A stretch of DNA of 64,000 bases from positions 78,265 to 142,264 of the forward strand of contig CAJTZY010000002.1 of assembly GCA_910584085.1 (NCBI GenBank), read 5' to 3'. A program made the translations under genes and the position numbers. Origin of the DNA: an uncultured Bacilli bacterium (GTDB lineage Bacteria; Bacillota_I; Bacilli_A; RF39; UBA660). The notes under the pieces were generated by a model. The model was not told the DNA's origin. It saw only the letters and a list, made by a program, of their open reading frames with translations, and searched no databases. Within the stretch, counting starts at the first letter, position 1, and every line of letters starts with the position of its first letter. This document shows, in pieces, positions 40,726-50,837 of the stretch.

Positions 40726-41469
40726 ATGAATTATTATTATATAACTGATCCTGGAAAAATAAGAGAAAGAAATGAAGATAGTGTATGTATTTGTGAAAAT
40801 GCATCAGGTGAGATTTTACTTATAGTTGCTGATGGTATGGGAGGACATAAAGATGGTGAGGTAGCGTCTTCTATCGCACTTCAACTTATTTGTGAAAGGT
40901 TTAAGAGTATTAGTAGTGTTGGAAATAGAGAAGATGCGATTAATTGGATTCAAAGTACTGTAAGTGAAGCAAATATGGCCATATTTAAATATGTTGCAGA
41001 TCATCCAGAAAGTCAAGGGATGGGAACTACAGTAGTTCTATCAATTCTTACTCCATCATTTTTACTTATAGGAAATATTGGAGATTCATCTGGTTATATC
41101 TATAAAAATAATAAAATGCATAAAATAACTGTGGATCATACATTAGTTAATTTACTTGTAAAAAGTGGAGAATTAACAGAGGAAGAAGCTAAAAATCATC
41201 CTAAAAAAAATGTACTTATGAAGGCACTTGGCTCAAGTACAAATGTTGAGATGGATATATTTAATGTTGAACTAAATATAGATGGAATATTCTTATGTAG
41301 TGATGGACTTACAAATATGTTAGATGATACACAAATTGCTAAAGTATTAGGTGAAGAAAGTTCACTAAGGCAAAAATTAGAAAAATTAATATTTAAAGCT
41401 AATAATCGTGGAGGTAATGATAATATATCAATTGCTTGTTTAATTAAGGAGGAATCACATGATAACTAA
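40726..41469 (+). CDS. prpC: PP2C-family serine/threonine phosphatase
   Basis: This 247-residue phosphatase reverses phosphorylation by the PASTA kinase encoded next. PP2C metal-binding motifs: 'DPGKIRERNEDSV', 'VADGMGGHKDGEVAS', 'GDSSGYIY' and 'GGNDNISIACLI'. The ATG at 40726 follows GAGGAGGAA one base after the rlmN stop; the longer frame would start within rlmN. The kinase start overlaps its end by 11 bases. Confidence 0.95.
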   Translation: MNYYYITDPGKIRERNEDSVCICENASGEILLIVADGMGGHKDGEVASSIALQLICERFKSISSVGNREDAINWIQSTVSEANMAIFKYVADHPESQGMGTTVVLSILTPSFLLIGNIGDSSGYIYKNNKMHKITVDHTLVNLLVKSGELTEEEAKNHPKKNVLMKALGSSTNVEMDIFNVELNIDGIFLCSDGLTNMLDDTQIAKVLGEESSLRQKLEKLIFKANNRGGNDNISIACLIKEESHDN

Positions 41470-43216
41470 GGGAGAACTTATTGACAATCGTTATAAAATT
41501 ATCAAATCTATTGGTGAAGGTGGAATGGCCAATGTTTACCTAGCATGGGACACTATACTTGAAAGAGAAGTAGCGGTAAAAGTTTTAAGGGGTGATTTAT
41601 CGGGTGATGAAAAGTTTGTAAGAAGATTTCAAAGAGAGGCGAATTCTGCAAGTTCATTAAGACACCCAAATATAGTTGAAATGTATGATGTTGGCGAAGA
41701 TAATGGCAAATATTTTATCGTTATGGAATATGTTGATGGTAAAACATTAAAAAATTTAATAAAAAAACGTGGTCCACTTAATTTAACTGAGTCTATTGAT
41801 ATTATGTTACAACTTTCAAGTGGAATAGCATGCGCCCATGATAGCTATATAATTCATAGAGATATTAAACCGCAGAATGTACTTATTTTGGAAGATGGAA
41901 GAGTTAAAATTACTGATTTTGGTATTGCTATGGCACTTAATAGTAACGAACTTACTCAAACTAATTCTGTTATGGGGTCTGTTCACTATTTACCACCAGA
42001 ACAGGCAAGTGGAAGCGGTTCTACTATAAAAAGTGATATATATTCACTTGGTATTTTAATGTATGAACTTTTAACAGGCAAGGTACCTTTTAAAGGTGAT
42101 AATGCAGTTGAAATTGCAATAAAACATATGAAGGATCCAATTCCAAGTGTATGTGAGTTTAACTCATCAATACCTCAAAGTGTTGAAAATATTGTTTTAA
42201 AAGCATGCGCGAAAAATCCAAAAAATAGATATGAATCAGTATCCCTAATGTATCAGGATTTAAAAACTTGTTTAGATGAAACAAGAAAGGATGAAGCAAG
42301 ATTAGTATACAAATATCCAGAACACAATGTTGAAGATACAAAAACTATTTCTAAATTAGAGTCAAGAGAAATAAAAAATAAGTCTTTAGGTGACGAAGAT
42401 AATACTTTTGTTGATAAGGCAGATAAAAGAATAAACATCGCTTTAATAATTGTTGGGGTAGTATGTGTTAGTATAGTGTTTATAGGACTTTTATTTATAT
42501 TGATATTTAGTGCAGATAAGACAAAAGATGTTTATGTACCAAATAATTTAACAGGATTGTCCGAAAAAGAAGCATGTGCAAAAATAGAAAAGCAAGGTTT
42601 AATATGTTCTGTAAGATATACATATGAAGAAGAGTATGACAATGATTATGTTATAAAGGTAAGTCCAAAGTCCTCATCTAAAATAAAACAAGGAAATACA
42701 GTAACCATAACTGTTTCAACTTTTGATGAAACTATTGAAGTAGATGATTATACTGGTGAGGCATTAGATGTTATAAAGGCAGAACTTGAGGAAGAAGGTA
42801 TAAGGGTAGTTGCAACTCCTAAAAAGGTTTCATCGGAAGAAGAAATAGAGGAAAAAGCTATTATTTCTCAAAGCGTTGAGAAAGGTAAAAGGTTATCTAA
42901 AAATAGTGGAATTATTGAACTTACTTATGCTACCCTTATAACAGTTTATCCTGATTTTACAGATGGAACTTATAATAGAGATTTAATACAACAATTCTGT
43001 GATGATAATAAGATTACTTGTATTTTTAAAGAAGAAGAAGATAATAATTTTAAAGAGGGAGCAATAATATTACAATCAAGAGATGTTGGTGATGAAGTTA
43101 GAGTAAATACATCTATTACCATTACTATTGCTAAAAATAAAAAAATTGAGATTCCTGTTGAACCAGAAAATTCGAATAGTGAAGATAATAAAGATAATGA
43201 ACAAATAGAAGGATAA
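41459..43216 (+). CDS. prkC: PASTA-domain serine/threonine protein kinase
   Basis: This is a 585-residue membrane kinase. The N-terminal kinase domain (~12-270) has 'GEGGMANVYLAWD', Lys in 'EVAVKVL', 'HRDIKPQNV' and 'ITDFGIA'. One membrane helix (~322-350) is followed by three extracellular PASTA repeats (~357-560) that bind muropeptides or lipid II, and an acidic Asn-rich tail. Such kinases sense cell-wall state and can trigger exit from dormancy or spore germination. The gene overlaps prpC. Confidence 0.95.
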   Translation: MITKGELIDNRYKIIKSIGEGGMANVYLAWDTILEREVAVKVLRGDLSGDEKFVRRFQREANSASSLRHPNIVEMYDVGEDNGKYFIVMEYVDGKTLKNLIKKRGPLNLTESIDIMLQLSSGIACAHDSYIIHRDIKPQNVLILEDGRVKITDFGIAMALNSNELTQTNSVMGSVHYLPPEQASGSGSTIKSDIYSLGILMYELLTGKVPFKGDNAVEIAIKHMKDPIPSVCEFNSSIPQSVENIVLKACAKNPKNRYESVSLMYQDLKTCLDETRKDEARLVYKYPEHNVEDTKTISKLESREIKNKSLGDEDNTFVDKADKRINIALIIVGVVCVSIVFIGLLFILIFSADKTKDVYVPNNLTGLSEKEACAKIEKQGLICSVRYTYEEEYDNDYVIKVSPKSSSKIKQGNTVTITVSTFDETIEVDDYTGEALDVIKAELEEEGIRVVATPKKVSSEEEIEEKAIISQSVEKGKRLSKNSGIIELTYATLITVYPDFTDGTYNRDLIQQFCDDNKITCIFKEEEDNNFKEGAIILQSRDVGDEVRVNTSITITIAKNKKIEIPVEPENSNSEDNKDNEQIEG

Positions 43217-43220
43217 GTTA

Positions 43221-44051
43221 ATGGTTGGAAAAATAATTAAACAGATAAGTAATGATTATACTGTAAAAGTGGATAATAATTTATATGTGTGTAAAGCGAG
43301 AGGTAAATTTCGTAATTTATGTATAACACCTCTTGTTGGTGATAATGTAGAAATTGATGAAAAAAATAATTATATATTAAACATATTAGAAAGAAAAAAT
43401 GAATTAGTTAGACCTAGTATATCTAATATAGATCAAGCAGTTATTGTCACAAGTGTAAAAATACCGGATTTTTCGTCTAATTTACTTGATAAGTTACTTA
43501 ATATAATAGAATTTAATAATATTAAGCCAATTATATGTTTTACAAAGTTAGATTTATTAAATACAGATGAATTAAAGTATATTGAGGTTATACAAAAATA
43601 TTACAAAAAAATAGGCTATGAGGTCTATAATAATGCAGATTCTTCTTTAAAAGAAATATTTAAAAATAAAATAACAGTATTTGCAGGGCAAAGTGGAGCT
43701 GGGAAAAGTTCCTTACTTAATAGATTAGATAGTAATTTAAATCTTGAAATAGGTGAGGTGTCTATTGCTTTGGGTAGGGGAAGACATACTACAAGGCATA
43801 CTGAATTAATAGAGGTCCTAGGAGGTTTGATAGCTGATACACCAGGTTTTTCTGCACTTGACTTTAAAGATATGAAAAATACTGATATTAGGGATAATTT
43901 TATAGAATTTAATTATTATAAAAGTGCTTGTGAATATAAAGATTGTATGCATGTTAATGAAACAAAATGTGGTGTTAAAGAAAATGTAAAAAATAAAAAT
44001 ATATTAAAAAGTAGATATGATAATTATTTAAAATTTATAGAAAAAAGGTGA
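43221..44051 (+). CDS. rsgA: Ribosome small-subunit maturation GTPase RsgA
   Basis: This 276-residue circularly permuted GTPase helps late 30S assembly. An N-terminal OB fold (1-~65) precedes the GTPase domain with 'CFTKLDLL' (G4), the P-loop GQSGAGKSS and 'DTPGFSALD' (G3) in permuted order. A C-terminal zinc site uses the Cys/His set in 'CEYKDCMHVNETKCGV'. It starts four bases after prkC, as in B. subtilis (prpC-prkC-rsgA-rpe). Confidence 0.94.
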   Translation: MVGKIIKQISNDYTVKVDNNLYVCKARGKFRNLCITPLVGDNVEIDEKNNYILNILERKNELVRPSISNIDQAVIVTSVKIPDFSSNLLDKLLNIIEFNNIKPIICFTKLDLLNTDELKYIEVIQKYYKKIGYEVYNNADSSLKEIFKNKITVFAGQSGAGKSSLLNRLDSNLNLEIGEVSIALGRGRHTTRHTELIEVLGGLIADTPGFSALDFKDMKNTDIRDNFIEFNYYKSACEYKDCMHVNETKCGVKENVKNKNILKSRYDNYLKFIEKR

Positions 44052-44054
44052 ATT

Positions 44055-44684
44055 ATGAAGATTGCGGCATCTTTCTTAGATATAAAAGAGCCTAAATTCA
44101 GAGAAGTTACAAAACTAAGTAATTTAGATGTTGATTATTTACATTTAGATGTTATGGATGGAATATTTGTAGAAAATAAAACTTATAGTTATGATGAGTT
44201 TAGGGAAATAGTTAAATATACAACAAAACCTAAAGATATACATTTAATGGTAAGTAATGTAAAAAAATATATAGATGAGTTTTCTAAGTTTAATCCCGAA
44301 TTTATAACATTTCATCTAGAAGCAGTTGATGAAGTTAATGGTGTTATAAGGTATATTCATGAAAAAGGTATTAAAGCTGGAATATCGATTAAACCGTCTA
44401 CTGATATTATAGAAATAATTAATTATTTGGATTGTGTTGATTTAGTACTTGTCATGAGCGTTGAACCTGGTCGTGGTGGGCAAAGTTTTATTCCCGACAG
44501 TGTAAAGAAAATTGAACAACTATATAATATAAGAAGTCAACAAAATTATCAGTTTTTAATAGAAGTTGATGGCGGAATAAACGATGAGACTATTAAGAAA
44601 TGTGATAAGGCTGATATATGTGTTGTAGGTAGTTATATAACTAAACAAGATTATAGTGAAGCAATAAAAAAATTAAGAGATTAA
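44055..44684 (+). CDS. rpe: Ribulose-phosphate 3-epimerase
   Basis: This 209-residue TIM-barrel enzyme of the pentose-phosphate pathway has 'KIAASFLDIKEP', 'DYLHLDVMDGIFVENKT', 'IHLMV', 'VLVMSVEPGRGGQSFI' and 'IEVDGGIND', which together carry the metal-binding His/Asp set. It is slightly shorter than usual at the N-terminus. It follows rsgA after three bases and ends the operon. Confidence 0.93.
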   Translation: MKIAASFLDIKEPKFREVTKLSNLDVDYLHLDVMDGIFVENKTYSYDEFREIVKYTTKPKDIHLMVSNVKKYIDEFSKFNPEFITFHLEAVDEVNGVIRYIHEKGIKAGISIKPSTDIIEIINYLDCVDLVLVMSVEPGRGGQSFIPDSVKKIEQLYNIRSQQNYQFLIEVDGGINDETIKKCDKADICVVGSYITKQDYSEAIKKLRD

Positions 44685-44749
44685 AATTTTATTAAAAATA
44701 TATCATTTTTAATAAAAATAGTGTATATTAGTTAAAAGGAGTGAGTGTT

Positions 44750-45169
44750 ATGGATTTTATAAAGAGTAATAAAAAATGGATTGGTATAGGTGCATGTATA
44801 GTTGCCTTACTTGGAACATTTTTTAACTTTGTTACTGCTAAAGTGCTTTTTATGTCTAAATCAGTTACATATTTTAGTACAAATGATGGAAAGATTGCTG
44901 TAGTTGCTATAATAGTTTCTGCTGTATTGATTTATTTAAAAAAGGAAAAGGTTTCATTAATTACTTTAGTAGGTAGTTTAGGGCTTACCATTTATGATGG
45001 AATAGATGGAATACAAAAGTTAAAAGAAGCAGCTAGTGTTTATGGAACTGCATCATTATCTATTGGTTTTTATATAATTGTAATAGGCCTTGCTATAGCA
45101 ATTGCCATTCAATTTATAAAAAGCGATAAAACTTCTAATAAAAAACAAGAAGTAAGTAGTAATCAATAA
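44750..45169 (+). CDS. Four-helix membrane protein of unknown function
   Basis: This is a 139-residue protein with hydrophobic segments at about 10-30, 45-60, 67-85 and 100-122 and a polar Lys/Ser C-terminal tail. The ATG at 44750 is eight bases after AAAGGAG; the GTG at 44741 overlaps that site. It has its own interval on both sides, so it may be transcribed alone. No family is recognised. Confidence 0.6.
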   Translation: MDFIKSNKKWIGIGACIVALLGTFFNFVTAKVLFMSKSVTYFSTNDGKIAVVAIIVSAVLIYLKKEKVSLITLVGSLGLTIYDGIDGIQKLKEAASVYGTASLSIGFYIIVIGLAIAIAIQFIKSDKTSNKKQEVSSNQ

Positions 45170-45292
45170 AATAAAAAAAGTATATTATATAAATTTAGGT
45201 AATAAAATAATATATTATCTTTTTTTATTTGCCTAAAATCTTGCTAAAAAATTAATTTTATTATATACTATATAGGTACTGGAGGAAGATTT

Positions 45293-46555
45293 ATGGAAAA
45301 AAATAAAAATTTAAAAGAAATAGTTATAAAAGTAGAAGGAGAAAAGTGGGAACAAGCATTAGATAAGGCATTTAAAAAAGCAAATGCTAAGGCTAAAATA
45401 GATGGATTTAGACCAGGTAAAGCACCTAAGGATATATTTTTAAAACATTATGGTATTGAATCTTTATTTATGGATGCTTCAGAATATTGTGTGGAAGATG
45501 CATATAGCAAGATGCTAGAAGAAAATAAAGATTTAGAAATAGCTGCACAGCCTATGTTAGATATTAGATCAATTGATAAAGATTATATTGAGTATGTATT
45601 TACACTAACATTAAAGCCAGAAGTTAAATTAGGTAAATATACAGGGTTAAATGTAAAAAAAGATGTTGTTAAAGTAACTAAGAAGGAAATAGAAGAAGCT
45701 ATTGACCATATGAGAGAACATTATAAAGAAAATGTCATTAAAGATGGTGCTGTAGAAAATGGTAATATTGCTATAATAGATTTTGAAGGATTTAAGGATG
45801 GAGTAGCTTTTGAAGGTGGAAAAGGTGAAAATTATTCACTTGAAATAGGTTCAAATACTTTTATTCCAGGTTTCGAGGAACAAATTATTGGTATGAAAGT
45901 TGGAGATGAAAAGGATATTAACGTTACTTTCCCAGAAGATTATCATGTTGAAGATTTGAAGGGATCACCTGTTGTATTTAAAGTAAAAGTAAATGAAGTA
46001 AAAGAAGTTAAAATACCAGAAATAGATAAAGAATTTTTTGAAGATTTAGGTATGGAAGGTATTGATACTAAAGAGGCTTTAGAAAATCAAGTAAAAGAAA
46101 ATATAACTGCTAGTAAAGAAGCAAAGGCAGAGGATAAATATATAAATGATTTACTTTCTGAAATTTCTAAGAATACTGAAATTGATATACCAGATACAAT
46201 GATTAATGATGAAACTGATAGAATGGTTAATGAATTTGCTGAACATATTAGAATGCAAGGCATTTCTATAGAACAATTTTATCAATATACGAATTCAAGT
46301 AAAGAAGCTCTAAAAGAGCAATATAAAGAAGAAGCTTTGAAAAGAATCAAGTATAGATTAATTATAGAACAAATTATAAAAACAGAAAAAATAAGTGTAA
46401 CAGATAAAGAAGTGGACGAAAAAATAGACGAACTTGCTAAAAAATATAATATGACTAAGGAAGAAGTAAAGAAACAATATGGCGAAAATATAGATTATAT
46501 TAAATATGATTTAGAAGTTCAAAAGGCATTTGATATTATTAAAGGTGATAAATAA
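45293..46555 (+). CDS. tig: Trigger factor, ribosome-bound chaperone
   Basis: This 420-residue protein has an N-terminal ribosome-binding domain with the signature 'GFRPGKAPKDIF', a central FKBP-type peptidyl-prolyl isomerase domain (~150-235, 'NGNIAIIDFEGFKDGVAFEGG') and a long helical C-terminal chaperone domain. It folds nascent chains at the ribosome exit. GGAGGAAGATTT precedes the start. Length is close to the family norm (~430). Confidence 0.95.
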   Translation: MEKNKNLKEIVIKVEGEKWEQALDKAFKKANAKAKIDGFRPGKAPKDIFLKHYGIESLFMDASEYCVEDAYSKMLEENKDLEIAAQPMLDIRSIDKDYIEYVFTLTLKPEVKLGKYTGLNVKKDVVKVTKKEIEEAIDHMREHYKENVIKDGAVENGNIAIIDFEGFKDGVAFEGGKGENYSLEIGSNTFIPGFEEQIIGMKVGDEKDINVTFPEDYHVEDLKGSPVVFKVKVNEVKEVKIPEIDKEFFEDLGMEGIDTKEALENQVKENITASKEAKAEDKYINDLLSEISKNTEIDIPDTMINDETDRMVNEFAEHIRMQGISIEQFYQYTNSSKEALKEQYKEEALKRIKYRLIIEQIIKTEKISVTDKEVDEKIDELAKKYNMTKEEVKKQYGENIDYIKYDLEVQKAFDIIKGDK

Positions 46556-46613
46556 TCATCTTTTTTTCTTGCTTTATAATATTAATTAATATATAATTTA
46601 AATAGGTGGTTTT

Positions 46614-47255
46614 ATGGAACAAATAGTAGAATTATTAAAGAGTAATAATTACCAAATATCTAAAGAATTATTATTTAATTATAAGAGGTTAAATATCACA
46701 GATAGTGAGTTGATTATAATAATTTATTTAATAAATCAGTGTAGTAATATTTATAATCCTAAACAGATAAGTAATGATTTAAAGGTAGAGTTAAATAGTG
46801 TACTTGAGATTATTAATTCCTTATCAGAAAAAAATATAATAAAAATAGAAATGAAAAAAATTAATAATATTAGAAGTGAAATAATTAATTTGGATTTATT
46901 ATATGAAAAAGTAGCATTCCAACTTAATTCTGTGGAAAGGGAAGACTCTAATCTTTATAGTTTATTTGAAACTGAGTTTGGAAGGACACTTTCACCTATG
47001 GAATATCAAATAATTAACAGTTGGATAGAAGCTGGATATAGTGAAGAATTAATAAAGTTAGCTATAAAAGAGGCAGCATATAATGGAGTTAGAACTTTAA
47101 GGTATATTGAAACTATAATAGTGGAATGGAATAAAAAGGGTATTAAAACTCGTGACGATGTCGAGAAAAATAGGAAACAATTTAAAAATAATAGTTCAAA
47201 TAAAAATAAAGAATTATTTGATTATGATTGGTTAAATGATGAACGAAATAATTGA
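46614..47255 (+). CDS. dnaD: DnaD-like replication initiation protein
   Basis: This 213-residue protein has an N-terminal winged-helix part (~20-85) and a C-terminal DnaB_2/DnaD domain: 'LFETEFGRTLSPMEYQIINSW' and the YxxxIxxxW-like 'RYIETIIVEWNKKGI'. DnaD works with DnaB and DnaI in loading the replicative helicase at oriC and at restart sites. The nth gene overlaps its end, the same dnaD-nth pair seen in B. subtilis. Confidence 0.9.
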   Translation: MEQIVELLKSNNYQISKELLFNYKRLNITDSELIIIIYLINQCSNIYNPKQISNDLKVELNSVLEIINSLSEKNIIKIEMKKINNIRSEIINLDLLYEKVAFQLNSVEREDSNLYSLFETEFGRTLSPMEYQIINSWIEAGYSEELIKLAIKEAAYNGVRTLRYIETIIVEWNKKGIKTRDDVEKNRKQFKNNSSNKNKELFDYDWLNDERNN

Positions 47256-47859
47256 ATATTTGGATGAACTATTTCCTAATCCTCGTTGTGAGTTAAATTA
47301 TAATAAAGATTATGAATTGTTGATTGCTGTTATGCTAAGTGCACAAACTACTGATAAAAGGGTAAATATGGTAACTGATATATTATTTAAAAAATATGAC
47401 ACTTTAGAAAAACTAAGTAATGCCGATATAAATGATATTATTTACATAATAAAACCAATAGGAACGTTTAATAAAAAATCTGCAAATATTATAAGTATAT
47501 CTAAATCTCTACTAAACGATAGTGGAGGAGTAGTACCTAATGATAGAACATATTTAGAAAGTTTAGATGGTGTGGGTAGAAAGACTGCTAATGTTGTTTT
47601 ATCTAATTTGTATAATGTTCCTTGTATTGCTGTTGATACGCATGTATCAAGAGTCAGTAAAAGATTAAAGATAGCATCAAGTAATGATGATGTATTAATT
47701 ATAGAAAAAAAGTTAATGAAATTTTTTCCTAAAGATAAACTTTGCAGGTTACATCATCAACTTGTTTTATTCGGTAGGTATTATTGTAAAGCGCAAAATC
47801 CATTATGTGAAAATTGCAAATTAAAAAATCGTTGTAATTATAAAAAAGGTAAAGAATAA
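47236..47859 (+). CDS. nth: Endonuclease III
   Basis: This 207-residue base-excision-repair glycosylase/AP lyase acts on oxidised pyrimidines. The helix-hairpin-helix 'LESLDGVGRKTANVVLS' carries the catalytic Lys, and Asp lies in 'AVDTHVSRVSKRL'. A C-terminal [4Fe-4S] site has the spacing C-x6-C-x2-C-x5-C (from 'YYCKAQNPLCENC'). It overlaps dnaD by 20 bases. Confidence 0.95.
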   Translation: MMNEIIEYLDELFPNPRCELNYNKDYELLIAVMLSAQTTDKRVNMVTDILFKKYDTLEKLSNADINDIIYIIKPIGTFNKKSANIISISKSLLNDSGGVVPNDRTYLESLDGVGRKTANVVLSNLYNVPCIAVDTHVSRVSKRLKIASSNDDVLIIEKKLMKFFPKDKLCRLHHQLVLFGRYYCKAQNPLCENCKLKNRCNYKKGKE

Positions 47860-47876
47860 GTCTTCTTTACCTTTTA
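47844..47876. terminator. Bidirectional terminator between nth and pbp1A
   Basis: AAAAGGTAAAG (47844-47854) pairs with CTTTACCTTTT (47865-47875), an 11-bp stem with A and T runs on the two sides. Confidence 0.88.
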
Positions 47877-47877
47877 G

Positions 47878-50823
47878 TTATCTATTATTTTGTGTTCCTG
47901 ATGATGTAGTACCATTATTATTTCCTGTATTTCCTTCGGATGGCTTTTCGCTAGGTTTTTCTGGAATTATTGGACTTGATACGGTGACATTGATTGAAAC
48001 ATCTATTCCATCACTCATATTTTGTTTAAATATTGAGTAAGCTGTTTTTACTACGTATGTATATTCACCAGATTCGTCTACTGTAGTTTCATATTTGTTT
48101 GTATTTACATAATCTAGTAAAGTTAATGTTCCATCCGCATCTTTCTTATATATATTATAGCCGATATCTCCTACATATCTTTTAATATAAGCCATTCTAT
48201 CTTTTATATGATTATTTAAATATGTGGTATTTGTAAATACATCCCCAAAGTATTTTTTTAAGTAATTTTCTGTATTTATTTCTGGCATTGGTATCTCGCT
48301 CCAAGTAAGTGTTACTTTACTATCAGATGAAGTAGCTTTTAAATTTGAAACATCGCTTAATTTTTGGAATCTAGTTGATACGGTAGTAGGTTCTGTACCT
48401 CTTATAAATAATTCAGTTTGCCTAAGATCTTTAGGTGTAAATTCACTAGGTAGGCTAGCTTCTGGACAACCTGCCTCGACTTCTACTGCAACAACACCAG
48501 ATGGTCTAGAAAATGCTGCATTATTTGTAAATACTTTTTTACCAACTGCTTGGAATAATCTAGTGTGCTGAGGATTATCAAGTCGGTTGTATCCCTCTTT
48601 TGGAGTGTCATATCCATACCAAACTCCAATAGAGTATTCTGTATTATAACCAACAGTCCATAAGTCATTTACAGCATTGTAAGGTAATTTATAATATCCA
48701 GCCGTATTATCATCATAATTAGTTGTACCAGTTTTAGCTGCATATCTAATACCATTTATATTATAATACCTTGTAAGTGCTTGAACAGCGGTAGTAGTTA
48801 ACATATCACTTATAATATAAGCTGTCTCTTCACTCATAGCTTTTGTTTTCTTTATATCATTTATAAATTCTTCATTTGTGTCTTTAAAAACTATTTTTGT
48901 AAATGTATAAGGCTCAATGTAAATTCCATTATTAGCAAATGCAGCATAGGCAGATGCCATAGAAAGAGGAGACTCACCATTATATCCACCAATAGAATGT
49001 GCCTCGTGCAATGTGTTATCTTTAATAGCATCTATAATATCACTTTCATTTTCATTATTTTTACATAACTTTCTATTATTTTTAACTAGAGAATAACCCT
49101 CTTTACAAGAATATATTTCAGGAGTTAATCCTAAGCTTGTTGTAAATTCTATAATTTGTTGTTTATTATTAGCTTTAAAAGTTTTAAGTGCTGGAATGTT
49201 TCTTGATGCTGCTAGTGCAGCTCTCATTGTTTCAAAACCTTGAAATTGACCATCCCAGTTATTTATTGAATGTCCATCTGAATATGTTGATGGTTCATCC
49301 ACAATTATATGATAAGAACTCCAGTTATTATATTCAATTGCTGGACCATAATCATATAATGGTTTAGCAGTTGAACCTATTTGTCTTTCTATATCAGTAG
49401 CAAAATTCCAAGAATCTGCAGTATCAATATTTCTATTACCACCGAGCGCAGCAACACTACCATCCTTAACATTTACAATAGCAATTCCAGCTTGTGCTTT
49501 ATCATTTTCCCATTCGTATGAAGTGCCATTCATGATATTATTTACATAATTTTGTATATCAGTATCTAGTGTTGTATATATTGTCATTGGTGTAGTGGAT
49601 GGATTTTTTCCAGTTTTTTCTATAACTTCTTCTATAACAGTATCTATAAATGATTGATAATCAGATAGTCCATTAGTAATATATGGATTATTTTCTTTAG
49701 GAATTACAATTTTATCAACTGTCATTTTCTTTGCAATATTATATTCCTCTTCTGATATGTATTCATGTCTTAACATAAGACTTAAAACTTGTTGTCTTCT
49801 TTTTTCAGTGGCTTCTGGATTATCATATGGATCATATTTTCCAGGTGCTTGGAATAATCCAGCTATCATTGCAGCTTCAGCAAGATTTAAGTTTTTAGTA
49901 TTTTTTCCAAAATATCTAAGTGCAGTTTTTTCAACACCAAATGTATTTTTTGCTAACCATTGGTAGTTAACATAAAATTCCATTATTTGTTCTTTTGAAT
50001 ATTTTTTTTCTAGTATATTCATAGAAACATATACATCGGTAAATTTTCTAACAATCCCTTCAAAACCTTCAGCCTCAGTAGATGTATATCTATTTTTTGA
50101 AACTTGCATTGTAAGAGTAGAGGCACCACCAGCGGGTTTACCAAGTACCTGATATAGGGTTGCTTTTATAAATCTTGCCCAGTCAACACCTTTGTGTTCA
50201 AAGAATCTAGAATCCTCAGTGGCAACAATAGCATCTATTAATACTTCAGGTATTTCATCATAAGTTATTATGTCACGCTTTTCAGCACCTATTTCTCCAA
50301 CTTTTTCTCCATTTTTGTCTAAGATTATTGATGGTTCAGACATATATAATAGTTTTTCATCAAACTCAGGTGCATTTTTAACTATATATGAGAAGAAAAG
50401 TATAACTGCAATTACTCCTAAGATAAAGAATAAAAGAAATATTAATAGTAAAATTTTTATTATCTTTTTCCAAGTGCTTTTTTTCTTCTTTTTACTTTTT
50501 ATAGTAGTATCACTAGCTTTTTTCATTATTGCTTCACCTTTACTATTTTTACTGTTTTTTTTCTTGTTGTTATTATTACTTTTCTTTTTACTATCTTTGT
50601 TATTTTTTCTTTTCTTTTTATTATAATTTTTAATAATTAACAAATTCACGGTAAAATATATAAAGTTTATTGCAACTAAAAGTATTAATCCTTTTAAAAC
50701 CCCAATTAAAAATATAGATACTATAAATATCAAAATGCTTAAAGTAGGTACTAATATATCTTTTGGATCATTATTCCATATTTTGATAAATGTATCTTTT
50801 ACTTTTTTTAAAATATCTTTCAT
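47878..50823 (-). CDS. pbp1A: Bifunctional penicillin-binding protein 1A
   Basis: This 981-residue peptidoglycan synthase has a very Lys/Asn-rich cytoplasmic region preceded by hydrophobic segments (~25-60), and then a main membrane helix near 125-150. The GT51 transglycosylase domain follows ('ATEDSRFFEHKGVDWARFI', 'GGASTLTMQVSKN'). The transpeptidase has the nucleophile motif STAK, SRN and KTGT. A fibronectin-like module and a Gly/Asn/Thr tail end the protein. It polymerises and cross-links the wall. The ATG at 50823 lies after AAAGGAAG. The recU-pbp pair is the B. subtilis recU-ponA arrangement. Confidence 0.93.
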   Translation of the reverse strand: MKDILKKVKDTFIKIWNNDPKDILVPTLSILIFIVSIFLIGVLKGLILLVAINFIYFTVNLLIIKNYNKKKRKNNKDSKKKSNNNNKKKNSKNSKGEAIMKKASDTTIKSKKKKKSTWKKIIKILLLIFLLFFILGVIAVILFFSYIVKNAPEFDEKLLYMSEPSIILDKNGEKVGEIGAEKRDIITYDEIPEVLIDAIVATEDSRFFEHKGVDWARFIKATLYQVLGKPAGGASTLTMQVSKNRYTSTEAEGFEGIVRKFTDVYVSMNILEKKYSKEQIMEFYVNYQWLAKNTFGVEKTALRYFGKNTKNLNLAEAAMIAGLFQAPGKYDPYDNPEATEKRRQQVLSLMLRHEYISEEEYNIAKKMTVDKIVIPKENNPYITNGLSDYQSFIDTVIEEVIEKTGKNPSTTPMTIYTTLDTDIQNYVNNIMNGTSYEWENDKAQAGIAIVNVKDGSVAALGGNRNIDTADSWNFATDIERQIGSTAKPLYDYGPAIEYNNWSSYHIIVDEPSTYSDGHSINNWDGQFQGFETMRAALAASRNIPALKTFKANNKQQIIEFTTSLGLTPEIYSCKEGYSLVKNNRKLCKNNENESDIIDAIKDNTLHEAHSIGGYNGESPLSMASAYAAFANNGIYIEPYTFTKIVFKDTNEEFINDIKKTKAMSEETAYIISDMLTTTAVQALTRYYNINGIRYAAKTGTTNYDDNTAGYYKLPYNAVNDLWTVGYNTEYSIGVWYGYDTPKEGYNRLDNPQHTRLFQAVGKKVFTNNAAFSRPSGVVAVEVEAGCPEASLPSEFTPKDLRQTELFIRGTEPTTVSTRFQKLSDVSNLKATSSDSKVTLTWSEIPMPEINTENYLKKYFGDVFTNTTYLNNHIKDRMAYIKRYVGDIGYNIYKKDADGTLTLLDYVNTNKYETTVDESGEYTYVVKTAYSIFKQNMSDGIDVSINVTVSSPIIPEKPSEKPSEGNTGNNNGTTSSGTQNNR

Positions 50824-50837
50824 ACTAATTCTTCCTT

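Noticed and set aside
50270..50626. 118-codon plus-strand frame opposite pbp1A
   Set aside because: The long Phe/Leu runs are the complement of the Lys-rich cytoplasmic region of PBP1A.
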